A stretch of 64,000 bases of DNA. It comes from Eucalyptus grandis. Taxonomy: Eukaryota; Streptophyta; Magnoliopsida; Myrtales; Myrtaceae. This document shows, piece after piece, positions 45,156-58,499 of this stretch. The stretch is taken from contig NC_052616.1 of the NCBI RefSeq assembly GCF_016545825.1, positions 54,507,716 to 54,571,715 on the forward strand, read 5' to 3'. Position numbers and translations under genes: made by a program. The notes beneath the pieces are model-generated. The model saw nothing but the letters and a program-made list of their open reading frames with translations. It did not search any database and was not told the origin of the DNA. Position 1 is the stretch's first letter; the number at the start of each line of letters is the position of its first letter.

Positions 45156-47050
45156 ATTATCAACTAAAATGTTTAGGCAGCTCTTATGATTATCGAACAT
45201 AAGTTTTTATCCTTGACCATGCTAAAAGGAAGCAGCAATCAATATGTTGAAATAGATATGTTGAAATAGTTGCCTCTAAGACTATTCAAAACCTATTGTA
45301 AAACATTAACAACTTGTTTAAATTTGAGCACAATTTTTTTTTTTATTAAGGATTTTCACACATTTTAAGATAAAAGTACTAAAAACTACTTTTAAATCTT
45401 TTTTTCCTATTTTTCATATTTTTTTAAATTCTTAAATTTTTTAATTTTTAAAATATTTTCTAAATGAATTAATTTTTAATCCGAAAATAGGGCCCGGTCA
45501 GAACATGGGTTGAACTTAAGACTTAGGGTCTAGGCTAAGGGGCGCAATTGAACTCATCCTCAAGCCCACTTCAATTCCAACCTTCCTAAGCCCACAAAGC
45601 TCACTACTCGTCTTGGCCGCTCACCGTACTCACTCCGAGCTATTAAACTAACCTGAAAAAACCAAATCGTATTTTCATGAGACCACAGATAAGAGGCCAT
45701 GAGCCGGCTTGTCTCCGGCCTTCACTCCGTCGTCGGTGCGCCCGCCGGCCTCGTCCATTAGGCTAGTTCCGTTGGCCACGTCCCAGCCCTATTTTCATCA
45801 CCGTCCACCACGAAGACACACGGACACGCAAAAAGAAATGGCACGCCACTCCGCGGATGGCAGCAATGGAAGTTCACCCACATGTCAAATGACCGACAAA
45901 TGCCGGAGGCTTGGCACGGAACAAGGGCAAATTTCGTGAGTCGTCGGCGAAGGCTCAAGTGTGTCCATTGCCAAAGGCCACTCATTCACTCTCCGTCTCA
46001 CCCTCTCTCTCCTTTTAAAGCCACCGGCGCACATGGCAGCTGCCGCTGCCGGCGTGGCCCCCGACCGGACACTCTCGGTGGCTCGACGGCCTCTCGCTCC
46101 GCCTTGTCTCCTATGCCTCCGTCCTTTGCTTAGGTGAGGCCAACTCGCTGAGCCATCACCTACAATTGGTGGCCAATCACTGGTGACATAAAGAAGAAAG
46201 GGAAAAAGAGAAAGAAAAAAATAAAAAATTGAAATATATTAAAATATTATTAAAAATTGTTCACATCAGCTCTTGCCATGCCATGTAGATCGATTGACAT
46301 ACATGTTAGTAATTTTCTTACCTAAATTAATTGAAATAACTAAATTGGCAATAAATCAAAATGTTTAGAGTTAAATTGGTTTAATTAAAAGATTTATGAC
46401 TAAATTGGTACAAATATAATAGATTTAGGACTATTCGACACTCCTCTTAGTAATAGTCCCATAAAATCTCACAGTTATGTTGTCATAGTAACCATTAACT
46501 TAATGAACTATCTTTTCCTTAATTTCCAAAAAAATACCACCTTGGACCTTGGCTCTTGAAGACTTTCTTTCAAGACCCATGCCTGCTCCTATGTATGCCA
46601 TTCCTTTACTCATTTGACCAAATAAGTATTTATGTATTAAAAATCACGTTTTTATCAACTACCTAACTTTCTAAATAGTTAGTGGTGATCTCACAATCCT
46701 ATGCGATATCAAATTAGAAGGTCTTAAATTCAAGTCCTTTGGACCCCTTAGTTGCTTCCTTCCAAATTATGATTTCTACCCTCATTCATAGGGCAACCGT
46801 AGCCACGTGAGGTGAAGTATATAAGTTCTTAGATGTTAAGTTTAAACTTTTAGAACTGACAATGGTACCACAAAATTCAAAGCAAAATGTTGGATATAAA
46901 CAGAAATGCAGTGTATATCCAATGGTTCTATACATGTGCAATGATCCATGTAATTTGCTTGTGGACAAACCAAAGATCGTTCGATTCTCTCTCTCTCCCC
47001 CACCAAAAGATCGATCCGTGTATATTGTTGCGGATATGGACCCCATGGAG
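45156..47050. other. Intergenic, repeat-derived; target region of the copia insertion
   Basis: 45340-46445 looks like another member of the AT-rich fold-back family: a T-rich arm, a GC-rich core with GGTGAGGCC/GGCCACG words, and a right arm GACTAAATTGGTACAAATAT then TAGATTTAGGACTATT like the arms of the MITE at 20065. Its left end is unclear. 46450-47050 is unclassified. A frame at 46862 runs to the copia left edge and would continue on the far side at 54595 for about 18 codons. Confidence 0.4.
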
Positions 47051-47055
47051 AAGCT

Positions 47056-47514
47056 TGTAGGGATTGTTGGATTCCCAAAACCGGATTCGACACTAAATCG
47101 AACCCTTAAACTTGTGCGGAAGACGAGCCCGAGAAAACACATGCATCACCGATCCTAAGGCACATCACAGAATCGAACGTACCTTGTTAGCCACGGATTA
47201 AATACCGATGCCGATATGAGGAAGAGAAACTGTCCCATTTGATCCGATGACGCGAATTTGCTTTGAAGGGAAGAGACCGTTGCCTTTTTGCTTATTGTTT
47301 TTCTTTTGGAGGGAGAGAGGGAGGAGGAACGTCGTAATATGCCAAAATGTGCGTTCCTCTCTCTTTATTTCCCCTTATATACGTCCCCTCCAAAAGGAAA
47401 TGTGCCCCTTCATCATATCCCTCCATCCATGGGCCCTAATATTGTGGGCCGGGCTTTTAGGCCCAACATGGGCGGACGGGCCAACTTAGGCCCATCACAT
47501 TAATAAAACCATCA
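47056..47514 (-). repeat. Copia 3' LTR
   Basis: 459 bases. On the minus strand it begins TGATGGTTTTATTAATG and ends AATCCCTACA. It has a TATA-like TATATAAGG on the minus strand near 47370-47380. Confidence 0.9.
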
Positions 47515-47524
47515 TCTCCCACTC
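47515..47524 (-). other. Copia polypurine tract
   Basis: GAGTGGGAGA on the minus strand directly before the 3' LTR. This is the usual plus-strand priming site for reverse transcription. Confidence 0.65.
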
Positions 47525-47739
47525 GCACATGGTGGGTCAAATAGGATTCTCTTTACCTCTCTTCAACATTCATACCGGTGAATAATCCGTGCGACCAGCA
47601 TACTTTGAGAGCTCGTTGCTATACATCTGTTAGGAATATATTGCAGCTCATAATGGGCATCACATTCTGAGTATATTTAGTATGCAGTACCGTAGATCGA
47701 TCGATCACATTTATATCTCTCTTGATCTCTTTTCAATAA

Positions 47740-47740
<1 letters not shown>

Positions 47741-47779
<39 letters not shown>
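47741..47779. repeat. AT dinucleotide microsatellite inside the copia element
   Basis: About 19 AT units between the RNase H region and the 3' LTR. Confidence 0.95.
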
Positions 47780-47782
<3 letters not shown>

Positions 47783-48708
47783 ATTCACGATTATGATTAT
47801 CCCAAAGACAGTCATAATTGTTCGACCAAAGAATACAAAACTACAATGTGATTCTCCAAATTCGATCTTCCTCTTTCAGTTCAGCTTGCTTTTCTAGAAA
47901 TGTCCCATTAGGTCGTATCAACTCATGACCATTGGCAACATCTTAAGATAGCAAACACTAAATAGAAATCTTGAGAATAAGTAAAAAGTCATGAGGGCAC
48001 TAAAATTGAGGAACTTCTTTCCTCAAGAGTCTCATACGGCATAAAAGTTGAGATCAAACTTTTGCCACTCTTATTGGTCGTCTCATGCATACCTAGTAGG
48101 AAATACGTATTACGGTATTAACTCATTTCCCATGGAGCATATGTCTATACCTTTAATACCGTACAGATGATAGTTCAGACATACCTAATGTCTAACTTGA
48201 GTTCACGTATCTACTCATTCACAAAATTTATTAGAACTCACATCTGGCAGTAAAATATGTGGGTTATTTTACTTTCGGACATAGTAAATATTATGTCATC
48301 ATCTTAACACTCAGTTAAGGCGACATATGTATTTTAATCTTGAGCTCTCGATTATCATCTAGATAATAAGCTTAAAAATAGTCTCATATCTATTTATCAC
48401 ATAGTAAATAGAGGCGATTACCCGTCTGAGTGGGCCAATCTTATATCTGTCCAACATACTTTCTCAACTTAAAGTAATGCACTGAGCATTAAGATGCATA
48501 AAGATCAAACAAAGATTCATATGCATTAATAATGAAAAAAACACTAGTTCATAAATGTGAACAACTCAGGGAAATTACAATCCAATACATCGACTCTACG
48601 CAATCCTAGAGATTTTACATGACCACAAAACACATCTCTAGATATTGGCTTTGTCATAGGATCTGCTACCATTCTATGCGTAGATATGTACCGTAAGTTC
48701 ACATCCTT

Positions 48709-51700
48709 TTATGCAACCATATCTTTGACAAAGTTATACTTGGTATTTATATGTTTGGTCTTGCCATGATATTTTAGATCTTTGGTGTACGCTATAGCTG
48801 CTTGGCTATCACAGTTAACCAATAATGGATTTGCAGCTTTTTCAATAACACCTAAATGATCCAAAAATCTCTTAAGCCAAACTCCTTCTTGTACCGCTAC
48901 TGATAATGCCACGAACTCAGCTTCCATCGTGGACAAGGCTATACACGTTTGCTTCTTACTGCTCCATGATATGGCACCATTATTCAGTAAGAAAGCAAAT
49001 CCAGAGGTAGATTTTCTTTTATCTAAATCTCCTCCTCAATCAGCATCTGAATAGCCTTCAAGTCGTAGATCATTTCCTTGGTAATTCAACTTGTAATTAG
49101 TAGTTCCCTTTAGATACCTCGGTATTCTTTTAACAGCCTTCTAATGCGCTTGACCTGGGTTGGATTGGTATCTACTCACCATTCCAACTGCAAAAATATA
49201 TCAGGTCTTGTACACATCATAGCGTACATCAAGCTCCCAACAACACTAGCATAAGGAACATGTTTCATTTGTTCCTTCTCTTGTGGAGTCCTTGGACACA
49301 GTCTATGGCTCAATCTTTCACATTTTGCAAGAGGAGTGTCTATGGGTTTACAATCTTGCATACGAAATCGTTCAAGAACCTTATTTATATATGTTTCTTG
49401 CGAAAGAGATAACGATCTCTTCGAACGATCTCTTGAAATCTTAACTCCAAGAATGTATGCAGCCTCACCCATATCCTTTATCTCAAAGTTGGAAGACAAC
49501 CAACTCTTGATAGTATTAACAAACTCCATATTGCTTCCGGCAATTAGTATATCATCAACATATAATGATATTATCACAAATTGAACTTTGGATATTTTGA
49601 TATATACACAATGATCCTCATCTATCATTGTAAAGTCATATGCCATTATGGCATTATGAAAGCGTATATACCATTGTCTCGATGACTCGCTTAAGGCCGT
49701 ATATCGATCTCAAAAGTCGACATACATTTCATTCTTGGTCTTCTTTAATGAAACCAGCAGGTTGTTCCATATATATTTCTTCATCTAATTCTCCATTGAG
49801 GAACACAGTCTTTACATCCATTTAATGTAACTCAAGATCCATACTAGCCACTATTGCCAAAATAATGCGAATCAAGATAAATCTCACCACAGAGAAAATG
49901 TATCTTCATAATCAATTCCTTCCGTTGATTATACCCCTTCGCCACAAGGCGAGCCTTATGCCTTTCTATCGAGCCACTAGCTTTTCGCTTTATTTTGAGA
50001 ACCCACTTGTTCCAAATAGCTTTGTGTCCTTTTGGAAGATCAACCAGTTCCCAAACTTGGTTTGACTTCATTAACTCCATTTCCTCTTCCATTGCATGAA
50101 TCCATTTTTCCTTACTAGGGCAATTTAAAGCCTCATTAATATTTCTTGGCTCATCCTCATCTTGTGGAGCAATCATAAAAGTTTCCCCTTCAATGTCAAA
50201 ACGTCGACGGGGAATACTTTGGCGACTTGTTCACCGTATGGGAGATTGTACATTTGCACATCATTCCACATTATGCTCCCATTAGATTCGATAATGATGA
50301 TGCCGTCTCATCATGTGATTGTAATTGAGAATGAGTTGAATTCAATTAATCATTTCTCATATTACTCCCACTTGGACGAACTCCATTAAAATCATTATCT
50401 TGATCCAAGGTTTCAAATAGAGAGTAATCTTCCCTATTTCGCCCTTCTTAGGAAATTCATAATCTAAGAATGTGACATCCCGTGATTCAAATTCAATTAT
50501 ACTCCCACTTTCCTGCTCACCTATGAACACATACCCTTTCGAGTGTTCGGAGTATCTTATGAAAATACTCTTCTTTCCTCTAGGACCCAATTTCCCAAAC
50601 TTGTGAGAGGACTCATGAGTATAGGCAACACAACCCCATGGCTTAAGAAAACTTAAGTCCAGTTTTCTATCTGTCCATAACTTATATGGAGTGGAAGTAA
50701 CTGATTTGGAAGGCACCCGATTAAGTATATAGGCAGCAGTTAACAACGCATCACTTCAAAAAGTGATAGGTAAGTTAGCATGCGCCATCATTGACCTAAC
50801 CATTTCCAATAGAATTCTGTTTATTCTCTCCGCAATACCATTTTGTTGAGGAGTATATGGAATAGACAACTGTCTTTCTATTCCTTTTTCATCACATAAT
50901 TTTCTGAACTCATCGATAAATATTCTCGACCTCGATCGGATCTCAATGCTTTTATTTTCTTGTCTAATTGATTTTCTACCAAGTTCATAAACCTTTTGAA
51001 ATAACTTAATGCTTCAGATTTATGAGAAATCGAATAGACATATCCGAATCGAATATAATCATCTATAAAAGTGATGAAATAAACAGCCACATGCCTTCCT
51101 CTCACATTCATTGGACCACAGACGTTAGAATGGATTAAATGCGGATGAAATTCAGCTCTTCTACCTTTTTTCCAAATGGTTTCCTTGTCGTTTTCCCTAC
51201 TAGGCAATGCTCACATATGGGCAAATCGACTTTTTCAATGTTGCCCAACAAGCCCTCTTTGGCTAGTCTATTCATATGTTGTTGGCCAATATGACCAAGT
51301 CTAGCATGCCACACATTCACATCATTATCATATGAATTAAGAGACGTGAGAAGGGAATAACAAACATTTGTATTAACATAGTCAATATCTAATACAATGA
51401 AACCATCCAGAAAAATAACCACAACCATAGTAATTTGTATCCAAAAACAAATCCACACCTCTATTATAAAAGTTCATATTAAAACTTATTTTAACCAACA
51501 CTAAAATAGACACTAAATTCCAACGAATCTCCCGAGCATACAATACATCATGTAGGAACAAAATGCGTCCACCACGCATGTTCGGTTGGTAGGTGCCAAT
51601 TCCTTTCACTTCAGCTTTGGAGTTGTTTTCCACATAGATCCACTTAGTTCCGTTGGTACTTGTCGGAATTCCACGAAGGATTCTCTATCCTTCGCTACAT

Positions 51701-52661
51701 GGTCTGTCGCTCCCGAATCTACAGTCCACAAAGGATTAAACTCAGAGTCAAGAATACGAACTCGACACAAAAGCAAAGTTCTGAAAAGTACAAGGGGTGT
51801 ATACCTTCTTTGGCTCACGACAGTAGCGAGCATAGTGACCCTTCTTGTCACAATTGTAACACTTCACCCTTGTAAGCTTCTTCATCCGAGGACGCTTTCC
51901 TCTTTCATGTTGGTTAAGCTTAGTTTTCTTCCCTGAAGGACCTCGCTTCCTTGTCTTTCCCTTTATCAAACCAGTTAGGATGTTTGCACTTGGAGCTCGA
52001 AGCTCCATGTGAGCTAAAACTAGCATGATAGACTTCAGCTTCTGGCTTAACCGCCAAGAGGCGGTCCTCTTCCAGCTCAAGATGACGCATGGCATCCTCA
52101 AAGGTTTTGATATTTTCATTATGAGTCGGGTGCACCTTCATATGCTCCAAACTCGAGGCAAGGAACGAATCACTACTTGCACTTGCTGCTCATCAGTCAA
52201 GACATGGCTATCATCTTTCAGCTCATTAATCATGTTTGACATCTTTCTAAGATGTTGCTTCATGGTCTGACCATGAGGTTTCTTACAAGAGTCAAACCTA
52301 ATAGTGAGCTGCTTCGGTTTGGTCATCGAAGTATGACCAAATCTTGCTGCCAATGCTTCCCACATTTCCTTGGCATTCTCAAAACGCCTAAACTCTCGCA
52401 TGACGTCATTTTCCATGCTACTCAGCAACATAATGCAAGCAAGAGAGTTCTTTCTTTCTATACAGCAAATGCTTCCTTATCTCTCTTGTGTTGTGCAGTG
52501 TTTCATTCTTCGATTCTACCATGGTCATGTTAAGAGCTTCTAGTGCCTCTTGCTCTTCCAAAGACATATTGGATTTTCATGTGCCATATTTCATAGTTAT
52601 CACCATTGAGCTTTTCACCTTTGTTCAGCTCGACAACTATGCTCTTTGTGGCTGAAGCCAT
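48709..52661 (-). pseudogene. Copia gag-pol, interrupted
   Basis: Gag begins at 52661 (MASATKSIVVELNKGEKLNG, then DNYEIW) and frameshifts soon after; the core continues at 52431-52138 (MWEALAARFGHTS). The zinc knuckle CYNCDKKGHYARYC is at 51820-51861. Protease VDSGATDH is near 51705-51730. The integrase HHCC zinc region (WHARLGHIGQQHM, then CEHC) is at about 51200-51320. The integrase core is at 50878-51190 with FIDDY and LRSDRGREY; the usual first Asp of HSD is Asn here (HSNVCGP). Reverse transcriptase is split at about 50176-49176, with YVDDILIAGS near 49560. RNase H is at 48936-48709 (MSTMEAEFVALS, then CDSQAAI, KHIN). At least five frame breaks and stops separate these domains. Confidence 0.9.
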
Positions 52662-53169
52662 TGATCTCAACACATCGGACATATATGCACGAATTATTAA
52701 TGCCTATCATTTATGCATCCATTTCGTGCAGACCCATCATATTAATGAACAATTTCAAGTAAGGTTTCAAATCAAAATGTCACTATATTTCCAATCATCC
52801 TCTAAAAATCCTAACTTAAAACTATCATTAATATAATTATCTTATGCAAAATAAATTTCTATGAAGCTACAAAAACTTTTATGAACTACCCACAAAGTGA
52901 TCAACAATAACAAAAAGCAAATAATATTTGACATCCAATAGAATAATAATGCTTTTACATAATACAACTAACATATCAGGTTGCCACACCAACAATAACT
53001 AGGTAGAAAAACATTACATAATATGTCCATAAAGCACACTTAACAAAGACCAGCCAATACATCTAACACCAAGTCGGTACACGAACCGGGAAAGATCCTC
53101 TTTTGTTCAATTTCTTGATCTTTTCCCTTGTAACAATCTAGTAATAATCATCTATAAAATCCATTACAA

Positions 53170-53470
53170 TTTTCCTATATGAAGCGGCTTTGTTGATATC
53201 CCATATGTGATTCAACACTCCTTGCCATTTTGGTGGAAGGGTGTTCATGAAAAATCGCACAATCTCATACTATGGCATAGGACGACCATTCCATATGACC
53301 TTTTGAATTTTCCCGTTGACTTCAAGGATGTGATCAATTAAGTCACCACTCTCCCATCGATGATCACTCAGCTCGGCTATTAACTTAGAAAGCATTTCCT
53401 TTTGTTCATCGGTAATTGCGCGAATAGGTGTGCGCAACTTCGGGAGGCATTGTTCCTGCAACAAATGCAA
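53170..53470 (-). pseudogene. Unidentified reading frame in the copia leader, gag-like
   Basis: Between the primer-binding site and gag, a minus frame reads EQKEMLSKLIAELSDHRWES and DLIDHILEVNGKIQKVIW, then past a stop YEIVRFFMNTLPPKWQGVLN. The ..LP..W..V.. spacing is reminiscent of retrotransposon gag (UBN2-type) domains. It is not needed for the normal gag that begins at 52661. It could be an extra captured or duplicated gag piece. The assignment is tentative. Confidence 0.3.
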
Positions 53471-53561
53471 AACAAATAAGGATCACATATAATCCACATA
53501 GACTTAATTGAAAAAGAAACACATTATTTTCCTCCTCTTTTTTTTTTTTTTTGGGGTCAAT

Positions 53562-53625
53562 GGTCGACGGTCAAAGTCAACGGTCGAAGTCAACGGTCAA
53601 CGGTCGTCAACGGTCGGCGGGTCGG
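53562..53625. repeat. GGTCAACGGTCG short tandem repeats in the copia leader
   Basis: The words GGTCGACGGTCAAAGTCAAC, GGTCGAAGTCAAC and GGTCAACGGTCGTCAAC follow each other at the start of a GC-rich 400-base leader section (53560-53930). Frames there on both strands are composition artefacts. Confidence 0.65.
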
Positions 53626-54110
53626 ATCGCCGGGTCAAGCGGGCCGGTTGGACCAGTCGGACTAGACGAATCGGTCGGGCCCATCGGACCCGGTCGGGCA
53701 AACCTATCGGCACATGCGGCACGCGTGCGGCTAACATCACGATGACGTCGGCTGGCGCGTGCCTCGCACGCGCCATCGGCGGCCCCCCACGCACGTGCGA
53801 CGCACGCGTCTTGCGGCTTTGTATTGGCGCGTGCTCGGTTTGTTCCCGCTGCGCGGGGGGGCATCCGGCGGCCATTGGCGGCGTTCCGCCACTCATCGCG
53901 ATCGTCTCGATGAGACCTTCCATCCAAGGCCACCAGAAATCGATTTTGACTTACAAAAACTCGAAAAGTGGATGAACAAAGGCTCGGGTGTCGGGATTTT
54001 TGCCCCCGATCGGTGTCAGCCGATTAATTTCACAAAAATTAATAAGAAATCATCCATAAACATGAAAATGGTCAGGAAAAACATGAAAAAGGATCGGAAA
54101 ACAAGAACTA

Positions 54111-54125
54111 CGGCTTTGATACCAA
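54111..54125 (-). other. Copia primer-binding site (initiator tRNA-Met)
   Basis: TTGGTATCAAAGCCG on the minus strand directly follows the 5' LTR end CCTACA. It matches the TGGTATCAGAGC class of plant retroelement sites with one change. Confidence 0.85.
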
Positions 54126-54589
54126 TGTAGGGATTGTCGGATTCCCAAAAACCGAATTCGACACTAAATCGAACCCCTAAACTTGTGCGAAAGAAGAGCC
54201 CGGGAAAAACACATGCATCACCGATCCTAAGGCACATCACAAAATCGAACGTACCTTGTTAGCCACAAATTAAACACCGACGCCGATATGAGGAAGAGAA
54301 ACTGGTCTCGTTCGATCCGATGACGCGAATTTGCTTTGAAGGGAAGAGACCGTCGCCTTTTTGCTTACTTGTTTTTCTTTTGGAGGGAGAGAGGGAGGAG
54401 GAACGTACATAATATGCCAAAAGGTGCGTTCCTCCCTCTTTATTTCCCCTTATATACGTCCCCTCCAAAAGGAAACGTGCCCTTTCATCATATCCCTCCA
54501 TCCATGGGCCCTAATATTGTGGGCCGGGCTTTTAGGCCCAACATGGGCGGACGGGCCAACTTAGGCCCATCACATTAATAAAACCATCA
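54126..54589 (-). repeat. Copia 5' LTR
   Basis: 464 bases, same termini as the 3' LTR. A TATA box (GTATATAAGG on the minus strand) lies near 54449-54458. Confidence 0.9.
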
Positions 54590-54851
54590 AAGCTAAAAGA
54601 TGGTTCCATTCTAGGGGGCGGCCTCTCTCTTTCTCTTCCTCGTGATTGAGGAAGGTGACAACACGCGCTTGACGATGGCCTCTAAGCTGTGGCCGAGAAG
54701 GCAATGAAAGTGGTCCATTCGGTCAAAGACGTAGCCGTTGCTAAGGGTGTCACCTTTAGACGGCAAGCACCATGCTTGAGACTGCAATTGGATGGCCGTC
54801 GTGCTCACGCGACCTTGGCGGTGGTCTCTAATGGGAGAATAATAACAACCT

Positions 54852-57800
54852 TGTCGCAACCCAATTTTTTTCGGGGTGAACCACCTATGGTTTGGCTAAT
54901 GGATTGTTAAGCCTAGACTTAACACGGGCTCTCCCAAGCCCATACCAATTCGCAACTTAGGTTTGAATTGTGCACATGCAATTGAATTTTAACTAGGAGT
55001 CGCCACTAATCTATTTTGGTGGGTCGATTAGAAACCCTAATAAAGTAACGGAGATTTACTTTACTCATACGAACCAGAGATTTGGGTACGGAGACTTGAT
55101 TACGCTAGATTTCTCTAACGCCCTTTCGGTACCATTTCTTTTATTTAAAAAAAAAAAAAAAAAAAGGTGAGGCGATCATGCGGGTGCGCAAACCACCAAT
55201 TTAACATCCAAGAAAAGCAATGAATAAATTGCAAGACTTACCTCATAGCAACGAAAGCATCTGCGTTGTTAGATCAGAATTCACATCAACAATCCTAGAT
55301 ATGATTTCTAATTAACACGCAATTTCCTTTTTTGTTCACTTAATTAATGAGAATCATGCTTTATGCAATGCATGCCACTAATTTAACATGAAATGATATG
55401 ACATGGCAACATGACTTAGCTATATGACCTAAGCGAATGACATAAATAAGCATGTAATCTATCTTGAAGCATGAGATGGATTTATTCTAAAAAATAATTT
55501 TTTTTGTATTTTCCATGAGAATCGAAATTAAAGAAATGCAACATTTAAATATGCAATCTAAATTAATCTAATGACCTAATTCTAATGATGGGCAATGTCT
55601 AATTAAATGAACCTAACAAAAATCACTAAATGATGTGCATTGTATGAACCTAATTCTATATGACGTGCACATGATTTTTTTTTATTTTCTTAATAAGCAT
55701 GCAATCTATCCTAATATGCAATGACATGGAAAGAATGCCATAATTCTAATTTTTTATTACGAAATTCCAAATTAAAATTGCCAAATAATTAAACGTGCAA
55801 TTCAAATTTAAAGCTAACATCCTAAATGATTGCATTTTTTGGATTTTTATTTAAGGAATTCGAAATAAATAAATTTCCTATTCTAAACATGCAACATAAT
55901 CCTAAAATAAGTAATATTCTAACATGAACCTAATCTAACTCAAATATATATTTTTGGGTTTTTCTTTTAAGGAACAATCAAATAGAGGCATCAAGAAGCC
56001 ACGGCACCAAATCAAGCAAGATATCATCCATGACCATTTAATTTTAGGAAATAAATTGACGAATCGTATCTCGCGCTTGAGATCGGATTGGCCAATTTTT
56101 AACAAAATCACGAATCATATCTCGAACGTGAGATCGGATTGGTGATTTTTCCGTACGATTATGGGTCATATTTCGAGCGTGAAATCGGACCGTCAATCAT
56201 ATGTACGTTGCGAAATTAGGAAGATTTCCCAATTTAGAAGGCTACTCGAAATTACGGATATCATAGCATATCGGGAATTTCCATCATGTGTATCAACGGA
56301 TATTTCAAATGAGGAAACTGAATATTAGGAAATCAAATAAAACGAAATTTTTACCTACTCCAATATTGATTTCCAAATTTGGACCTTGCGCAATCGGACC
56401 GGGATCGCAATCGGCGGGCAACGGGGTGGTGGATGACAACTAGCGGTGGATCGTGGTGGCGATCTGCTGCAAACGGTGGTTCGGCTTGGACAGCAGCCGA
56501 GATGGTGGACTCACGGTGATGCCTCGATGATTCGAGACAAGTGATGGCTCACGAGCGGTGGTTGCGACGCGACGCACTTGCGAGGAACCGCTCACGATAA
56601 GGTGGCTCGCCAAAGGAGATCGTAGCGAATTAATATTTGGTCTTTTAGTCGGACCAAATAATCTCCACCGAGAGCTCTAAAGTCAATACCTTTTTGTCTT
56701 CAATCTCACGTATGCTTCTTTCTCAAGAACTCACGGTTAGGTCTCCAGATTTCACCGTGCAATAAGTGACAAATTCCACCGCTTCTTTTGCATTGGAAAC
56801 GCCCTCATGTGCCCATCGAAGAATCTGGTGTAAGTTGAGTTGTTCAGAGAATTATCAAAGCGTCGTGGCGGGTTCAAGACTTGCTAATGGATGACTTGAT
56901 TAATTACCTCTAGATGGACGTCGGGGCGGCCGTGGAGACGACCGTGCTCACGGAGACACCTGCAAACACGAATACTGTGAGTTCAAGGAACGACGACGCT
57001 TGGCTTGTGGTAAAACTCGCTGGCTGCGGGCGGTGACTGGATTTGGTCAAGGAAGACCTGCAATAATAAAAATTCAAACGAGCAAAATAATTGGATCGGT
57101 GGAGGTCTCGGGCACGTCAAGGACGCCTGGAAAATTTTCTCTCATTCCATGTTGATCTCCAAGCATCGCCAAGTGGAGCTTTGTTAGAGCCACCAAAGTC
57201 CAAACGTCGTGAGCTTTCGACCTTCGTCATCGGAGGCTCCTTGGCGTATGATCATCGTCGAAGGTCGCACCTCGGCTGGATGGCAAATTGTCATGGATTC
57301 TCGATGGTGAAGGCTTCTCGACGGGGAAGCATTGACTATTTATTTTCTCTGGACAACACCCGAAGAAGACAAATCCACCACTTGGGCTTATTTCATCAAA
57401 ATCTTGGTACTTGTTTTGCCTAAGGACTTCGAGGCAACGAGAGATGCAGCTCGGACTTCAGGCTCGCGAGTGGTGGCCACAAAAATCTGGCGTGACTTTC
57501 ACGTATATAGAGAGATATTGGCCTTGCCGGACATCGGCGAATCCATCGGGCATAGATGGAACTCCACAGGAGTCTCGGTGGCTCTAAAATATGATGAAAG
57601 TGACTCGACGATCCTGAGTTGTGTTGGAGAGGAGCTTGCCAAGACCTCTGGACACTCCTGGGACCTCGACCTGAGGTGTGTTGCTGGTGGCGGGGACTCT
57701 TGATGGATCGGCAATAGCGACGTGAGGGTAGGCGTAGTGGTGAGGCTACGTGAGGATTGCAGAGATAACAAGGTCATGGCCACCAAAGGGACTTGGTCGT

Positions 57801-58291
57801 GACTTCTCGTCTTTCTGTTTTTTCTTAGTGTGTGCGCGAAGCCTCCCCCTACATACGGCCGTGTGTATCGATAGGGTTTTAATTTATTTATAGGCCATGA
57901 GTTAGGGTTTTAATTTCTTTCCAAATTCATATCCATGAAAATTCATTTTTCCGAATGCAATATCAGTTTTTATTTTCCACACCTCTTCTAGATTTCCTTT
58001 GCAAAAAATGAATATTCTCTATTGATTTTTTCAAAAATTGCAATAGGATTTTTCAAATATGGGGTTAGGCTAAATTGCTCTCTTCGTGGGCTTAGTCCGA
58101 CTTGTCGACTTAAAGTTTAAAACCACAAAATCAAACCAATTTGTCACCGACCCAATGTAAATGCAAATTAAAACATAAATGCACCTAAAACTATATGTTA
58201 TGCAATTGACTATTTTTCAAGGATAAAATTAACCCTTAATTTTTTAATGAAATAAATGACTAAACGGGTCGCCAAAATTTAGGTGTCAACA
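54852..58291 (-). repeat. LARD-like element, 3' LTR
   Basis: On the plus strand it starts TGTCGCAACC and ends GGTGTCAACA. It includes repeated ATCATATCTCGA.CGTGAGATCGG words (56060-56200). The frames at 57091-57786 have no recognised domain. Confidence 0.85.
57885..57895 (-). promoter_or_regulatory. TATA box of the LARD-like LTR
   Basis: CCTATAAATAAA on the minus strand, about 400 bases into the LTR in its sense direction, in the same relative place as in the solo LTRs. Confidence 0.5.
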
Positions 58292-58309
58292 GCTGCCCCT
58301 CTTTGAAGG
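58292..58309 (-). other. LARD-like element polypurine tract
   Basis: CAAAGAGGGGCAGC on the minus strand immediately precedes TGTTGACACC of the 3' LTR. Confidence 0.7.
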
Positions 58310-58499
58310 TGAGCTCGAAGAGGTTGCCTTCAAAGACAAATTGTGACCTAAATTTTGGTCATGCAAATGCAATGAATGATTTTTTGTTGGAAAATGAATT
58401 CCATTTTTTAATGCAATGCAAATGATAGATGAACCTACCTGGAATAACTTACCTTCGAAGAGGATAGAGTAATTCGAGGTAGTGGGTGTTACCTGTCCA

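Larger units (their letters stand above)
47056..54589 (-). mobile_element. Complete, decayed Ty1-copia retrotransposon (7.5 kb)
   Basis: LTRs at 47056-47514 (3') and 54126-54589 (5') flank gag-pol on the minus strand, with a perfect 5-base target duplication AAGCT (47051-47055 and 54590-54594). The primer-binding site matches initiator tRNA-Met and a polypurine tract lies beside the left LTR. The gene order gag, zinc knuckle, protease, integrase, reverse transcriptase, RNase H is the copia order. The LTRs differ at about two dozen places plus small indels over 460 bases, so the insertion is not recent. All genes are interrupted, so it is inactive. Confidence 0.93.

Noticed and set aside
57091..57786. 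Frames of 95-123 codons
   Set aside because: Inside the LTR of the LARD-like element. No domain, and overlapping frames on both strands.
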